Part shown: positions 1-10,800 of the stretch, in pieces | Layout of the letters: each line of letters begins with the position of its first letter | Numbering within the stretch: the stretch's first letter is position 1 | Source: Amorphophallus konjac | Lineage: Eukaryota; Streptophyta; Magnoliopsida; Alismatales; Araceae | NCBI GenBank assembly: GCA_022559845.1 | Contig: CM040118.1 | Location: 158,368,331-158,432,330 of the forward strand | Direction: 5' to 3' | Length of the DNA stretch: 64,000 bases | The notes under the pieces: generated by a model | Told to the model about the DNA's origin: nothing | What the model saw: only the letters and a program-made list of their open reading frames with translations | Database searches by the model: none | Translations under genes and position numbers: made by a program

Positions 1-592
1 CCCAAATTTATTTCTTTGGTAGGCTCTTCTACTGAGGCTGATGGTTCATCAAATCTTCTCATATCACTGGCAAAGGCATCAGCCTCGTCCTCATATTCTT
101 CATAACTTTCATCCCCCTCTTCAATAGGGTCTTCATCATTCAAAATTTCATAGACACCCAAACCCTCATAAGAAACATTAGTATCCTCATATTCCAACTC
201 TGGCAGGATGATCGGATTTTCCAAAAATTCGGGAAAAGCTAAACAAGCCTGGCACCTTCTGGCTAACTCCAACAGAAACCTACGGGGAATCTGCTTACCC
301 TTGGATTTCTTATGAAGATCTACCCCATGAATTTTATTAGAAGGAGAAGAACAACTAGCTTGATTGAAGGAAGGAGGTGAAAAAGTGGATACAGGAGGTG
401 ATACAGAAGGAGACCCCTCACCAGAGGGGGAGAAAAGATTTATCAATGAATCATGGAAGAGTGGCCCCTGGGTCGGGACACACTCGAAAAAGAGATAAGA
501 AGTCTCCTCAACCGAGACGGAGGACTGAAGAGTTGGTATTTTGGCATTTTTTTTCATTTTTATCTTTATCTTCATTTTTATTTTCCTTTTCT
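1..592 (-). CDS. Tat-1 pol N-terminal spacer before RT (partial)
   Basis: No ATG begins this frame, but it is free of stops from a TAG near 592 down to base 1. Its translation matches the start of the Tat-2 RT frame at 32050-32640, including the block HKKSKGKQIPRRFLLELARR and an acidic stretch (DEDPIEEGDE). The frame differs from that of the protease ORF ending at 508, and the two overlap between about 508 and 592. The A8 run (547-554 as T8 on the plus strand) lies in the overlap. RT proper lies beyond the window. This is a linker between protease and RT; I recognise no domain in it. Confidence 0.75.
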
Positions 593-3030
593 AGAAGAAA
601 GCAATGTGAAGGGAGAATAGCAGGAGGAGTGGAGATTGAAAGCTTGGAGAAAGATTGAATCAGAGATGACCCGCGCGGGGGTGTGATGGAGAGTTTGGAG
701 AATTGCTCGAGGAGCAAGGGAGGAATCGGGAGAGAAATCTGTAGTGAATCTGGAGAAAAGCTGATCATAATTGGCGGCGGTATCGGCACGCGAGAGAACA
801 ATTGAGAATGTAGAAAAATAAGAAGAGACGGATGCATAGAAGTGAGGGAAAAGAGGCCGGCCCACAGCCTGTCTATTGTAAAACCTTCTTCATATGGAAC
901 ATCTGGCTCTCCAGTGTCAGTGTAGTCACTCAGCAACTGCCTCTTATCTATAATCACAACCGGCTTTTCAATCAATTCATGTATTAGATGCGGCCATTCC
1001 GGATCAGTCGGCATAAAGAGACGGCTCAAGGCAATAGCAATATCATACATATCGAACCATCTGTACCAATCACACTCTGGATCATCCATCTTCCTTCTCT
1101 TATCAGGCCTTAGAGACTCCAGGGCTTTATAAGTGGCCAATGGTGCAATATGGCGAGCAAACTGTCTCGCATGAACATCTTGACAGTCTAGAATGGAGGT
1201 GATTATTGTAGTCTGCTCATGATTCTGAACGTCACCTGTGACAAAATGTGTCTGCAATGTCCAAGTAAGCGGCTGGCGATCTGTCTTCAAGGTGGATGTC
1301 ATAACTGCCCATGGTTCATCTTCATTTTTGCGCGGCCCTTTGTAGCCCAGGCCGCCTCGTGTAATCAATTTCTGAGGCTTAATAGGCCTAGTCCTGCCTT
1401 GACAACTGGCACCCAGACCTTTACCGTTTTGATACCCCATTTTCATTAGAATTTTCCAGTCAGGGGTGTTTATCATGCTTTTCTTCTTCTTCCCCTTGGA
1501 AGGCAAGGGTGTCATAGCAATTGTCGTGACTATCTCGGGCGACATTGGCCGTGGGTGAGGGAGGTCTAGCATTGATAGCAATGGTTTGTTGGCAGGCCAA
1601 ATAGAAGGAACTGATGAAGCCAAGTGTATATCTTCCTCTGGCAGAATTGGCATACTGGTAACTTTGATAATGCGGCCCTTGTGTGGAAACTTGAGGCACT
1701 GATGATTTGTGGAGGGCACTGCATCAAGCTGTTGAATGTAGGGGCGGCCCAGAATGCCATTAAATGTTGGATCCATGTCCAGAATATGATAATCGGCCGT
1801 GATTGTTGCTGGACCCAAACTGACTTTTAATGTGATCATGCCTAGAGGAGGCTTCTTAGTATTGTCATATGCTGTGACTGTTATGGTAGATGGCCGAATC
1901 AGGTTTTCAGGAATGCCGCACATCTTCAAAGTGCTTGGCGGCAATACATTGATAGATGCTCCAGTGTCCACTAGACACTGTTTCACCGCTACCTTATTGA
2001 TATCCACCGTAATACATAGAGCATATTTCCTTGCTGAGAGTGGTGCCAGTTCATGCTCATGAAAAGTAATCACCGGCTGACTGCTAGAGGGCGTTAATAC
2101 TGTGGTTATCTGCTCGATCGGAATGTCCTCGTTGACCATGACCTTCTGCAGATATTCTTTCAGGGCCATCTGATGAGTGGTTGACCTTTTGATCAGTTCT
2201 AAAATGGAAATTCTTGCTGGAGTTCGGTCAAGATGCTTTGACAAATCATACTGAGTGCCGGGCACGGACTCTTGCTCCTGTTCTTGTTCATTAGGGCCCT
2301 GCACGGGCTCTTGCTCTCTTTGGGGAAAGATGCGCTGGAACATCCGTCCACTGCGGAGCGGTGCCACGTTCTGCCGTGCCTCAGTCGGGGTAAGTAAAGG
2401 AGGAGGGTTGGAAGAAGAGGAGGGTGTATTGGCGTTAAGAAGTGGTGGAGGGGTGTTTAAAGAAGGAACTCCCGTGGGTGGTGGTGGAGAGGAGTTCAAC
2501 GAAGAAGCCCCCGCAGGAGGCGTAGGAGTAGGAAAGGGCGCCCGAGCGTGGGAAGGGTTAGTGGGCGGAATGAGGAGAGATCTGAGTATAAAAGATGGGG
2601 AGACTGATGATGGAGGGATCCTTGCCGGTGGGGGAGTAATGGTGGTGGATGTAACAGGTGTTGGTGGTGAGCGGATAAGGAATGGTCTAGACGGCGAAGG
2701 TGAAGGGTTGGTGATGGATGGCGGAGTTTGCTGCGTGGTAGGCTGCAGAGGCGGTAAGCGGGTAAGGAGAGATCGGGTTGGCAAAGATAGAGAATTGGTG
2801 GGAGCAGGTGGATTAACGGGACGTATAAGAGCTCGGCTCAATTGGGGAGTAGAAGAAGAAGGAAGCGTGCGCAAAAGGCGCGGAGGTTGATTTGGATTAT
2901 GATTAAATGCCCCGACAGAGGCGTTTTCTTCATGCCATCCCTGTCCTCTCTCCACCTCACGGAGAGACGTGATAGGGTTCACGTGCTGATTTGGCGGGTG
3001 CACTGGCAGTGGGTTGTGGACAATCCCCAT
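508..3030 (-). CDS. Tat-1 gag C-terminus, aspartic protease and G-patch domain
   Basis: An 840-codon open frame continuous with the gag frame upstream; the Met at 3030 is only the first Met after a stop. Residues 1-230 are a Pro/Ser/Thr-rich gag tail. The retropepsin motif VDTGASINVLPPSTL has its DTGA at 1958-1969. A G-patch follows (about residues 555-600: KILMKMGYQNGKGLG, then GGLGYKG). The protease would mature Gag-Pol inside the particle; the G-patch is an RNA-binding glycine motif known from some retroviral and plant Tat proteases. The C-terminus is Lys/Glu-rich (KNEDKDKNEKK) over the A-rich tract where RT changes frame. It is clearly better preserved than the Tat-2 copy. Confidence 0.88.
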   Translation of the reverse strand: MGIVHNPLPVHPPNQHVNPITSLREVERGQGWHEENASVGAFNHNPNQPPRLLRTLPSSSTPQLSRALIRPVNPPAPTNSLSLPTRSLLTRLPPLQPTTQQTPPSITNPSPSPSRPFLIRSPPTPVTSTTITPPPARIPPSSVSPSFILRSLLIPPTNPSHARAPFPTPTPPAGASSLNSSPPPPTGVPSLNTPPPLLNANTPSSSSNPPPLLTPTEARQNVAPLRSGRMFQRIFPQREQEPVQGPNEQEQEQESVPGTQYDLSKHLDRTPARISILELIKRSTTHQMALKEYLQKVMVNEDIPIEQITTVLTPSSSQPVITFHEHELAPLSARKYALCITVDINKVAVKQCLVDTGASINVLPPSTLKMCGIPENLIRPSTITVTAYDNTKKPPLGMITLKVSLGPATITADYHILDMDPTFNGILGRPYIQQLDAVPSTNHQCLKFPHKGRIIKVTSMPILPEEDIHLASSVPSIWPANKPLLSMLDLPHPRPMSPEIVTTIAMTPLPSKGKKKKSMINTPDWKILMKMGYQNGKGLGASCQGRTRPIKPQKLITRGGLGYKGPRKNEDEPWAVMTSTLKTDRQPLTWTLQTHFVTGDVQNHEQTTIITSILDCQDVHARQFARHIAPLATYKALESLRPDKRRKMDDPECDWYRWFDMYDIAIALSRLFMPTDPEWPHLIHELIEKPVVIIDKRQLLSDYTDTGEPDVPYEEGFTIDRLWAGLFSLTSMHPSLLIFLHSQLFSRVPIPPPIMISFSPDSLQISLPIPPLLLEQFSKLSITPPRGSSLIQSFSKLSISTPPAILPSHCFLLEKENKNEDKDKNEKKCQNTNSSVLRLG
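547..554 (-). promoter_or_regulatory. A8 homopolymer at the protease/RT frame change (Tat-1)
   Basis: Eight T on the plus strand, read as GAAAAAAAATGCC in the element. It lies within the overlap of the protease frame and the RT frame. The identical string occurs at the same junction in Tat-2 (32042-32049). It is a candidate site for ribosomal frameshifting or transcriptional slippage; the mechanism is inferred. Confidence 0.45.
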
Positions 3031-4598
3031 ATCCTACTGAGGTGCTGGAGCTTGCTGTTGCGGCTGTGGAGCTGGTTGCTGTGGCTGCTGAGCCTGCTAT
3101 TGCCGAGGAGGCCTTCTTTCTTTCATGGTGGTAATGAACTGTCTCATCTCGTCTCAATTGATGCCACCCTGATCATTCAAATCATAAATATAATCCTTGA
3201 AATGGAAGCAATGGTTGACATTATGGCCAGGAGAGCGGTGGAAAACACAATAGCGGGACGTGTCAACATTAGCGGGCCATGCGGCCCTTTCCTTTGGTAG
3301 CATGAGCAAATTGGCAGCCATCAAGGCATTGAATATGTCTGGGAGACTTTCTGGCAATGGCGGATAATGGGCCCTTTTGGGGCCAAGTGGTCTCCTTTGC
3401 TGTTGTTGTTGCGGTCCATAGTTAGCGGGTGGCGGAACTTGGTGGTACTGTTGCGGAGCTGAAGGACCTGCGTGGGGTGCTTGGTTTTGTGGAGGAGCAA
3501 GGGAAGGTTGAAGAGTAAATTGGCATTGTGGGGGTGAATTGAAGAGGGTGCCTTGTGATGGAGGTGGCGGGGGTCGTGGGTTAGATTGGCGAAAAGGTGT
3601 GGGGTTGCCGACCGCGCCAACCTGCTCATTGATGACGGTGCCCTCAGTCGTGGGCCCGCTATTGTTAACATTTGTATTTTTCTTGAACAACTTTGGCTTT
3701 GGTTCAAACATGCCCATGATGGGCGAATCTTTCATTTGGGTCTAAATATAACGAGCTCTTTCATAGAGCTCCTCCATGGTTGTCAATCGGTTCATGGCTA
3801 ATATGTGCCGGAACTGAGGGGTTGCATTGGATATAATCATCTTAACCTGTTCCGGTTCAGACAACGTATCTTTCTACTTTTCGGCCATTGATCGCCACCT
3901 ATCAGCAAATATTATGAAGTCCTCCTTGGGCTTCATTTTCTCTGCAACCAAATCTGTAACTGAAAGGGAGGGTCCAACCCGGTCCCTGTACTTCTGCAAG
4001 AATTTCCTTTGAACCACATCAAAATTACTGGCAACTGCGGGTTCCAAGGAATAAAACCACTCGAGGGCCGGCCCCTCTAAAGATCTTCTAAACAAATAAG
4101 CCAAAGAGGCCTTATTATCTTGCCAAAAGGAGGTCTCGTACATGAAATCCTTCAAATGAATGAAAGGATTGCCAGTTCCATTGTATCGTCGAAAATTCGG
4201 CATCTTAGAAGGCGGCAGATGGAAAACTGGCAGTGTAGGGAGAGAGATCTCAGGGGCATTCTTGGCTGCAGTAACTTTCTTAAGTTGCTCTTCCATGCTG
4301 GCCAACTTTTGGAGCAGTAGAACATTGGTATCGGACTCGACCGGGGCCGGATTTTGAATGAAAGAATTCGGTATAGGCGTCCGTAGAATTCGGTGAGGTT
4401 AGAGAAACTGAGGCCTAACCGCTGAGTAGCTTGCCTGTTGGGCCGGCATGGCCGCACCAGGCGTTGGTGGACAAGAGGGGGGTTTGTGCAAGACCGCCTG
4501 GTCATTGGTGAGGTGGTGGCCACTCTCGGCCGGAGGGGCATTGGAGGATGAAGAGGGGACGGACTTCCCTTTCAAAGCGGCCTGAACTGCCTACCGCT
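3031..4598 (-). pseudogene. Tat-1 gag, middle and C-terminal part, with several stops
   Basis: Retrotransposon capsid-type Gag. The block from 4305 to 3874 has the pattern of the plant retrotransposon gag domain (NFRRYNGTGNPFIHLKDF, then FRRSLEGPALEWFYSLEP and VGPSLSVTDLVAEKMKPKED). A Pro/Gln-rich region follows, then a short Cys/His stretch (YCVFHRSPGHNVNHCFHFKD) in place of a classical zinc knuckle. The frame is shared with the protease ORF, but stops interrupt it near 4588, 4355, 3874, 3742, 3154, 3100 and 3040. The 5' end was cut at 4598/4603 by the chromovirus; the N-terminus continues at 14533-14789. Gag would package the element RNA; this copy cannot. Confidence 0.85.
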
Positions 4599-4603
4599 GG
4601 GAG
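4599..4603. repeat. Target-site duplication GGGAG, left copy
   Basis: GGGAG directly precedes the TG of the chromovirus 5' LTR. The same five bases follow the CA of its 3' LTR at 14528-14532. Five bases is the usual Ty3/gypsy duplication and fixes the insertion inside Tat-1 gag. Confidence 0.95.
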
Positions 4604-6977
4604 TGATGGAGGCATCACCCACGACTCTCTTTGGCTCGGGTCCACTTCTTCACACTCGGGAGCTGGTTGAGTTTGGGCCTCACTTTATAAAGGCACCTTA
4701 TCCATTTTGTAGCTTTCCTTTGAGTCATTTTGATGTATTTCCATTTTATTTGAGTCATTTCCCTTGGTCTAGCACTTATTTTTCTATGTTCTTGTATCAT
4801 CATGCTGTCTAATGTGGCTATTGGGCCCCATTCGTTGGGCTAGGCCCATTAGCACTCCCACCCCCCCTTGGTTAGTTGTAGTTGTTTATTTTGTCAGGGA
4901 CTTATTGTAAAGAGTGGGTTGCCTATATATAGGACCCCACTCCCCTCATTTGAAGTTAATGAATGATCAAAATCCTTTTGAGTTAAGTCTACTCTTGTGT
5001 TCAATTTGGAGAGATTCCACTTAGTTAAGGGTGAGATGCCCTAGGGAGTGATTCCCATACCCCCCTCCACTCTCTCTTCTCTCTCCTCCCCTAAGGGGTT
5101 CGCCCCCCTCTCTCTCTCCTCCCTTCCCCTTCAACTCCCAACCACCACCCACCTCCTTTAATGCCCTCCACTTCCCCATGGTCCCCTTTACTCCACCCCC
5201 CTAGTTCCTAGGTAGAAGTCTCCCCATTCCAACACCTTTCCCCACCTTCCAACCAATTCTTCCCCATTCCAATACAAGCATCCCACTTCCCCACATAATT
5301 CCCCACCTCCCAAGGCCTTTTCAAAATTTGAAATCCCTTCCCTCCACTTGCCTTGGCCGCCCCCATCCTTTACCCTTCCCCTTGCCAAGTTCGCCCCCCT
5401 CCACTCCCCATTCCCTCTCTCACACCCTCATCTTCCTCCTCCACCTGCTAACCCCTGCTCTCAGCCATTCTCCCCTCATTCCCCAACACCTATAGCTCTC
5501 CACTCCACCCCACAAGAGCCCCCATTCATCCTTAGGTCGCCCCTTTCACCTCCCTCCACCAAAGAAGCCCCCTCTCCCTCTCCTTTCAATTTCAGATTGT
5601 TGCAGTGCAGACCTGCAGATCAGAACCGAGTTGCAGCATCGTCCACGTCTTCTTCTGAGAGCTTCTGGGGGCGTGGCCTACATTGCTGGAAAGGACCCTG
5701 TGTCATCTTCGCAGGCGAGGTGGAACCAACTCGTTCCGAGGTCGGGGCCAACCGTAGAAGCCGTTCTCCCACGACTGCGTAGGGAGGTCTTCATCCTGGA
5801 CCAGAGCCTGAAAGAACGTTCTGCCACGACGAACCCCAACGGATTCAGACTGAAGTCCCTTCATCAAAGTTCTCCTTCTGCCAGTCCTCTTCCAAGATCA
5901 AGAAACAGAACCTCGTTCGGCTACCGGAGGAAGGAGTTACGAATTTTCTCCCCCGAGCTCTCCAGTCCTGTCTCCTGCTGTCTACTCCGACCAGTGCCCA
6001 CTTTTCACGGTACACCGGCCGCCCTCGACCTCTGATTGCAACTCCGTTGCCTCCTTCTGAAAGCTACTTCAAACACGAAGACGTCACCGCCATTTTTGTG
6101 CTGTTCGGAGTTCGGGAGGGCAGTCGTTGATATCTGCATCCTGCTGTTCCAGTCCGGACAGAACCTGCGGCCAGACAGAGAGGTCTCCTTCCAGTTGCTG
6201 GTGCGGCCACCTCCGACCCCCCGAGCATCCTCAAAAATTCTGGAATCATCCCCTTCAAGTCAGGAAGCTTTAGAAAGTGGTTTCACTCAATTTGGAGTCC
6301 GTACGAGCCCGAGACAGCCGGCACAGCGACTTCCTGTCCAGAATTCAGATTGCAGCTGCAAGTTCGCTAGTTTCTCATTTCTCTTCATTTCGGTCATATA
6401 TCCCTACCCCGCTTGGCCAGCTGAAGGCCCCACCCTGCGTGGTGGTAGTTTTTGAATGTAAGACCTTAACCCCTACCCCAAGATCCCCCCTCCTACGTGA
6501 GGTGTAGTTTTGTAATTGGTTTGGGCAGGTCAAGCGACACCGCCGCAGCGTGTGGGGAGCCACCGCCTCCTCGCTCGCCCTCGTCTCCGATCGGGACCGG
6601 TTTCTTCAAACCGATCGAGTAAGTGCCTCTTCCTTGCTCAATTAGTGTTGCTCTTTCAATACTTGATTCATGCGCCGCTGCATTTGTGAGGAGCGCCCGA
6701 TCCTCAAGTCCACGACTTAAGAGTGATCGCCGTGGGATAGTGTGAACCGGTGCCCTTGTGCACTTTATCGGCCCCAATTGAATTGGGCATCCACCCTTGG
6801 GGAGTCGATCCTTGGCCTTGCTGGCCCTCTACCAGCAAGGGCCTATTCCCATAACTCACTCTTGGCATCGCCAAGTCACTCCGGGTATAGAGTGCGACGG
6901 GAGAGCGGTGGCCCATTAAGGCCCATTTGAATGCTTAATTGTGCTTGTTTGCCTAAGTCCAAGGTTGTGTCACATCA
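4604..6977 (+). repeat. Chromovirus 5' LTR
   Basis: Begins TGATGGAGGCATCACCC and ends GTGTCACATCA. U3 is short (about 350 bp, to just past the TATA box at 4924) and R/U5 is very long (about 2 kb). A strongly C/T-rich tract fills about 5050-5600, which is why long spurious frames appear there. I see no gene in it. Confidence 0.95.
4924..4931 (+). promoter_or_regulatory. TATA box of chromovirus 5' LTR
   Basis: TATATATA in the context GCCTATATATAGGACC, about 320 bp inside the LTR. The copy in the 3' LTR is at 12474-12481. It is the best core promoter candidate in the LTR. Confidence 0.65.
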
Positions 6978-6979
6978 AG

Positions 6980-6991
6980 TGATATCAGAGC
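6980..6991 (+). other. Primer-binding site, initiator Met tRNA type (chromovirus)
   Basis: TGATATCAGAGC two bases after the 5' LTR. The usual plant initiator-Met site is TGGTATCAGAGC, so there is one mismatch at position 3. Confidence 0.85.
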
Positions 6992-7072
6992 AAGTCCTTG
7001 ACTTTTCTATATCAAGTCTAAGTCCTAGGACCTTTGCATAGTGTGTCCAACCACTTTGGCCCTTTGTCTTGC

Positions 7073-7897
7073 ATGTTCACCCGTAGTGGTGCTAGCTATC
7101 AACCCGGTTTATCGTCTTCGGCTCCACCAATGGATCCCAATCCTCACCAACTCAACCAAGATGTTCCTAGGGAGGGACCCCAAGGCCACATGGATAGGGT
7201 AGATGCTGCCCTCACAACCATCCTTGCCCAACTAGAGTCCATTACCAACCGAATTGCTCGGTTAGAAGACCAAGAGTTCCGCCCAAGGAACAATGAGCCT
7301 AGAATTCCCCCTCCGCATGATGAGCCTCATAAAGAAGATCCTCACCCAAGCATCAATGAGCCAAGAGCCCCTCCACCACATGGTGAGTTCCATAGGAATG
7401 GTTTCCCCCAAAGGAACCAAGGCCCAAGAGTCCACCCTCCACATGTAGAGCCTCATAGGGATGAGTTCCACCCAAGGAACAATGGCCCAAGAGCCCATTA
7501 CCCACATGCTAAACTTTATAGGGAGGAAATGGACTATGACCATTATTATGAGTATGAGAGACCTCGCCCCCATCAAAACCATGACCGGCGTCCACGGGAT
7601 GATCCGGATGACCCCCTTTTAAGGATGATCAAGGTAGAGGCCCCAAACTTTGATGGTTCACATGAACCTAGTGTTTACCTAGAATGGGAGACCGCCATGG
7701 ACCAATAATTTGAATGGTACCCCATGTCCGACCAAAGGAGAGTTAGATTGGCTAAGATGCATCTCACTAAGTTGGCCAAAACCTATTGGCTAAATCAAGA
7801 GGGTCTAAGACGGGTTAGGCGGGAAGAGCCTATTGACACTTGGGCGGACATGAAGAACCAACTTAGGAACAAATACCTCCCCCGAACCTAGCACCAA
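7073..7897 (+). pseudogene. Chromovirus gag, N-terminal and capsid part, two in-frame stops
   Basis: Start chosen at the ATG beginning MFTRSGASYQPG, a common opening for chromovirus Gag. A coiled-coil-like segment (AALTTILAQLESITNRIARL) is followed by a Pro/His/Arg-rich spacer with imperfect repeats (PRxPPPHxEPHR) and then capsid sequence (KVEAPNFDGSHEPSVYLEWE). Stops TAA at 7706-7708 and TAG at 7889-7891 lie in the same frame as the long pol ORF, and the sequence between them is still gag-like. The lesions are therefore point changes, not frameshifts. Gag would form the particle; this copy would need a helper. Confidence 0.85.
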
Positions 7898-10800
7898 ATG
7901 CTCCTAGATGAATGGCAAAGCCTCACCCAAGAAGGGAAGACCGTGGTAGAGTACATTGAAAAATTTGACTCCTATCTTCTAAAGTGTGGAGTCCATGAGG
8001 ATCCGGATGTCACCTTATCCCGTTTTAAGAATGGGCTTCAAAGCCACATCAAGAGGGAACTATTCATGAGGGACGTTGATAGCCTTGAGCTAGCTTACCA
8101 AATAGCTAGAGATGTGGAAAGGTTTTCTAGGAATTCCCGATTTATCCCTCCCCGACCCACCGACCCCAAAAACTTGGGAACACGTCCCCTTCCACCCACT
8201 CCCATGAGAGCTCCTAGCCCAAGTGGGAATGCCCCTTTAAGGTCCTACAACCCTCCCCCACCCATCACTCCAAACAAGCCCGCTCCTAGTCACCCTCTCC
8301 CACGGAAGGATGACAACCACAAAGGCCCAAGTGTAGGAGCCACCCCGGGAAGTGGGCGCCAACAATGCTATAAGTGTCATGGGTATGGTCATTTTGCGGG
8401 GCAATGTCCATCTAAGGGGTTATCTAGTTTGCTTATTGAGGAAGAAGTTCAACCCCAAAAGGAACAAGAAAATGTCATTGAAGAACATGAAGCCTTAATA
8501 GATTGGGAAGAGGAGTATGAAGCCCAATGTCTAGAGTCGGATCTAGATCACTCCACTCCTTCAAACAACTCCCATCTAGGAGTCATTAGGTGCACCCTCA
8601 CCCAACCTCAAGAAGAGGATTGGCGACGGACCTCAATTTTTCACACCTTTATCAAGATAGAGAACCATGTGAGGAAAGTGATCTTGGATAGTGGTAGTTG
8701 TGTTAATGCCGTGTCACCCGACACCGTCAAGCTCCTTGGGCTTACTCTCACTCTCCACCCAAGTCCGTACCGGGTCTCATGGATGAACAACAACTCCATC
8801 CCGGTCAACACCCAATGCTTAGTGCCTCTCACTTTCTCTTCCTACCATGGCCAAATATGGTGTGACGTCATACCCATGGAAGTGGGTAGCATCCTTTTAG
8901 GAAGACCTTGGCTCTATGATGTGGATGCCACCATTCTAGGAAGAAGCAACATATGCACCTTTGAGCATGAGGGTAAGACTATCCGTCTTAACCCCTCCCC
9001 ACCTCGACCCATGCCCAAGAGGGACACCCTCCCTCAAGGATCACACCCCACCACTCCACAAGTCTCGGGGAACTCCACCCCTCCAACCCAAGCCCTTATC
9101 CAAACCCCAAAACAAAGTAGAACCACGGGGTTGACCAAAGGAATTCATCTCATCACTAGGAAAGAGCTTGAAGAGGAAATTGCTCAAGGGGTGCCTTTGT
9201 GTGCGGTTGTCATATGCTTAAGGGAACCTACCCCTTCTAACCCTCATCCCATAGAGATCCAACAACTTTTGGAAGAATTCCATGATGTGTTCCCGGAAGA
9301 GCTCCCGGACCAACTCCCTCCCATGCGTGATGTGCAACACGCAATCGATCTAGTGCCGGGAGCCACCCTTCCAAACCTTCCTCATTATCGCCTCAATCCC
9401 ACGGAACATGCCGAACTTAGGAGGCAAATAGAGGAACTCATTAGGAAGGGCTTCATCCGCATTAGTAAGAGTCCATGTGCCGTCCCGGCCCTTCTTACCC
9501 CCAAGAAAGATGGATCATGGCGGATGTGTGTGGATAGCCGGGCCATTAACAAGATTACCGTCAAGTATAGGTTCCCCATCCCTAGGCTTGATGACATGTT
9601 GGATATGCTAGCCGGAGCCACCATCTTCTCTAAGATAGATCTCAAGAGTGGTTACCACCAAGTTAGGATAAGGCCCGGGGATGAGTGGAAAACGGCCTTC
9701 AAGACCAAGGATGGTCTCTTTGAGTGGTTAGTCATGCCATTTGGGCTTTCTAATGCCCCAAGTACTTTCATGCATCTTATGACGGAAGCACTTAGGCCTT
9801 TCATTGGGAACTTTCTAGTGGTATACTTTGATGATATTCTCATCTATAGCCAAACCCATGAGGCCCACCTTGACCACCTTAGAAAAGTTTGCACCGTCCT
9901 CCGGCAAGAAAGCTTATTTGCCAACCTAGGGAAGTGTCATTTCATGACCACTACCATCACCTTCCTAGGATATGTGGTGTCAACCAAAGGAGTCTCCATG
10001 GACCCCGATAAGGTCCAAGCTATTCTAGATTGGCCGGAGCCCCACACCCTTCATGAGGTTAGGAGTTTCCATGGGTTGGCCACATTCTATAGGAGATTCA
10101 TTCGAGGGTTTAGCACTATCACCGGCCCAATAACTGATTGTCTCAAGAAAGGAACCTTTGTTTGGACCAAAGCCGCCTCTAAAGCCTTCCTTGAGCTTAA
10201 GGAAAAGTTGACCCAAGCCCCGGTCCTATGCCTTCCCGATTTCTCTAAAGTCTTTGAGGTCACTTGTGATGCATCCGGGATAGGGATAGGAGGGATTCTT
10301 AGTCAAGAGGGACACCCGGTCGCCTACTTTAGTGAGAAGCTATGTGATGCTAGGACTAGATACTCCACCTATGACAAGGAGTTCTATGCCGTGGTCCAAT
10401 CCCTCCGACATTGGAGACATTACTTGCTTCCCAAAGAGTTTGTCATCTTTTTCGACCATGAGGCCCTCAAATACCTCAACTCCCAACAAAAGTTGAATGC
10501 TCGACATGCCCGATGGGTTGAGTTTATCCAATCCTACACCTTTGTCATCAAACACAAGGCCGGGAGTGAGAATAAGGCCGCGGATGCTCTTAGTAGGAAG
10601 ATGTCCTTGCTATCCACTATCCAAGTGGAAGTGATTGGCTTTGACAAGGTCAAGGATGAGTACCCTAGTTGCCCCGACTTTGGGCAAATCTATGCCAACT
10701 TGACCACTCATTCTAGCAAGGAGCATGAGGGATTCATGTTAGAGGATGGGTTCCTCTTCAAGGGGCCAAGGCTTTGCATTCCCCGGACCTCTCTTCGAGA

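Noticed and set aside
2255..2890. 211-codon plus-strand frame rich in Gly/Val/Arg
   Set aside because: Antisense shadow of the Pro/Ser-rich Tat-1 gag tail.
5348..6507. Pro/Ser-rich frames in the chromovirus LTR, repeated at 12898-14057
   Set aside because: Pyrimidine-rich R/U5; the frames differ in length between the two LTR copies and have no domain.
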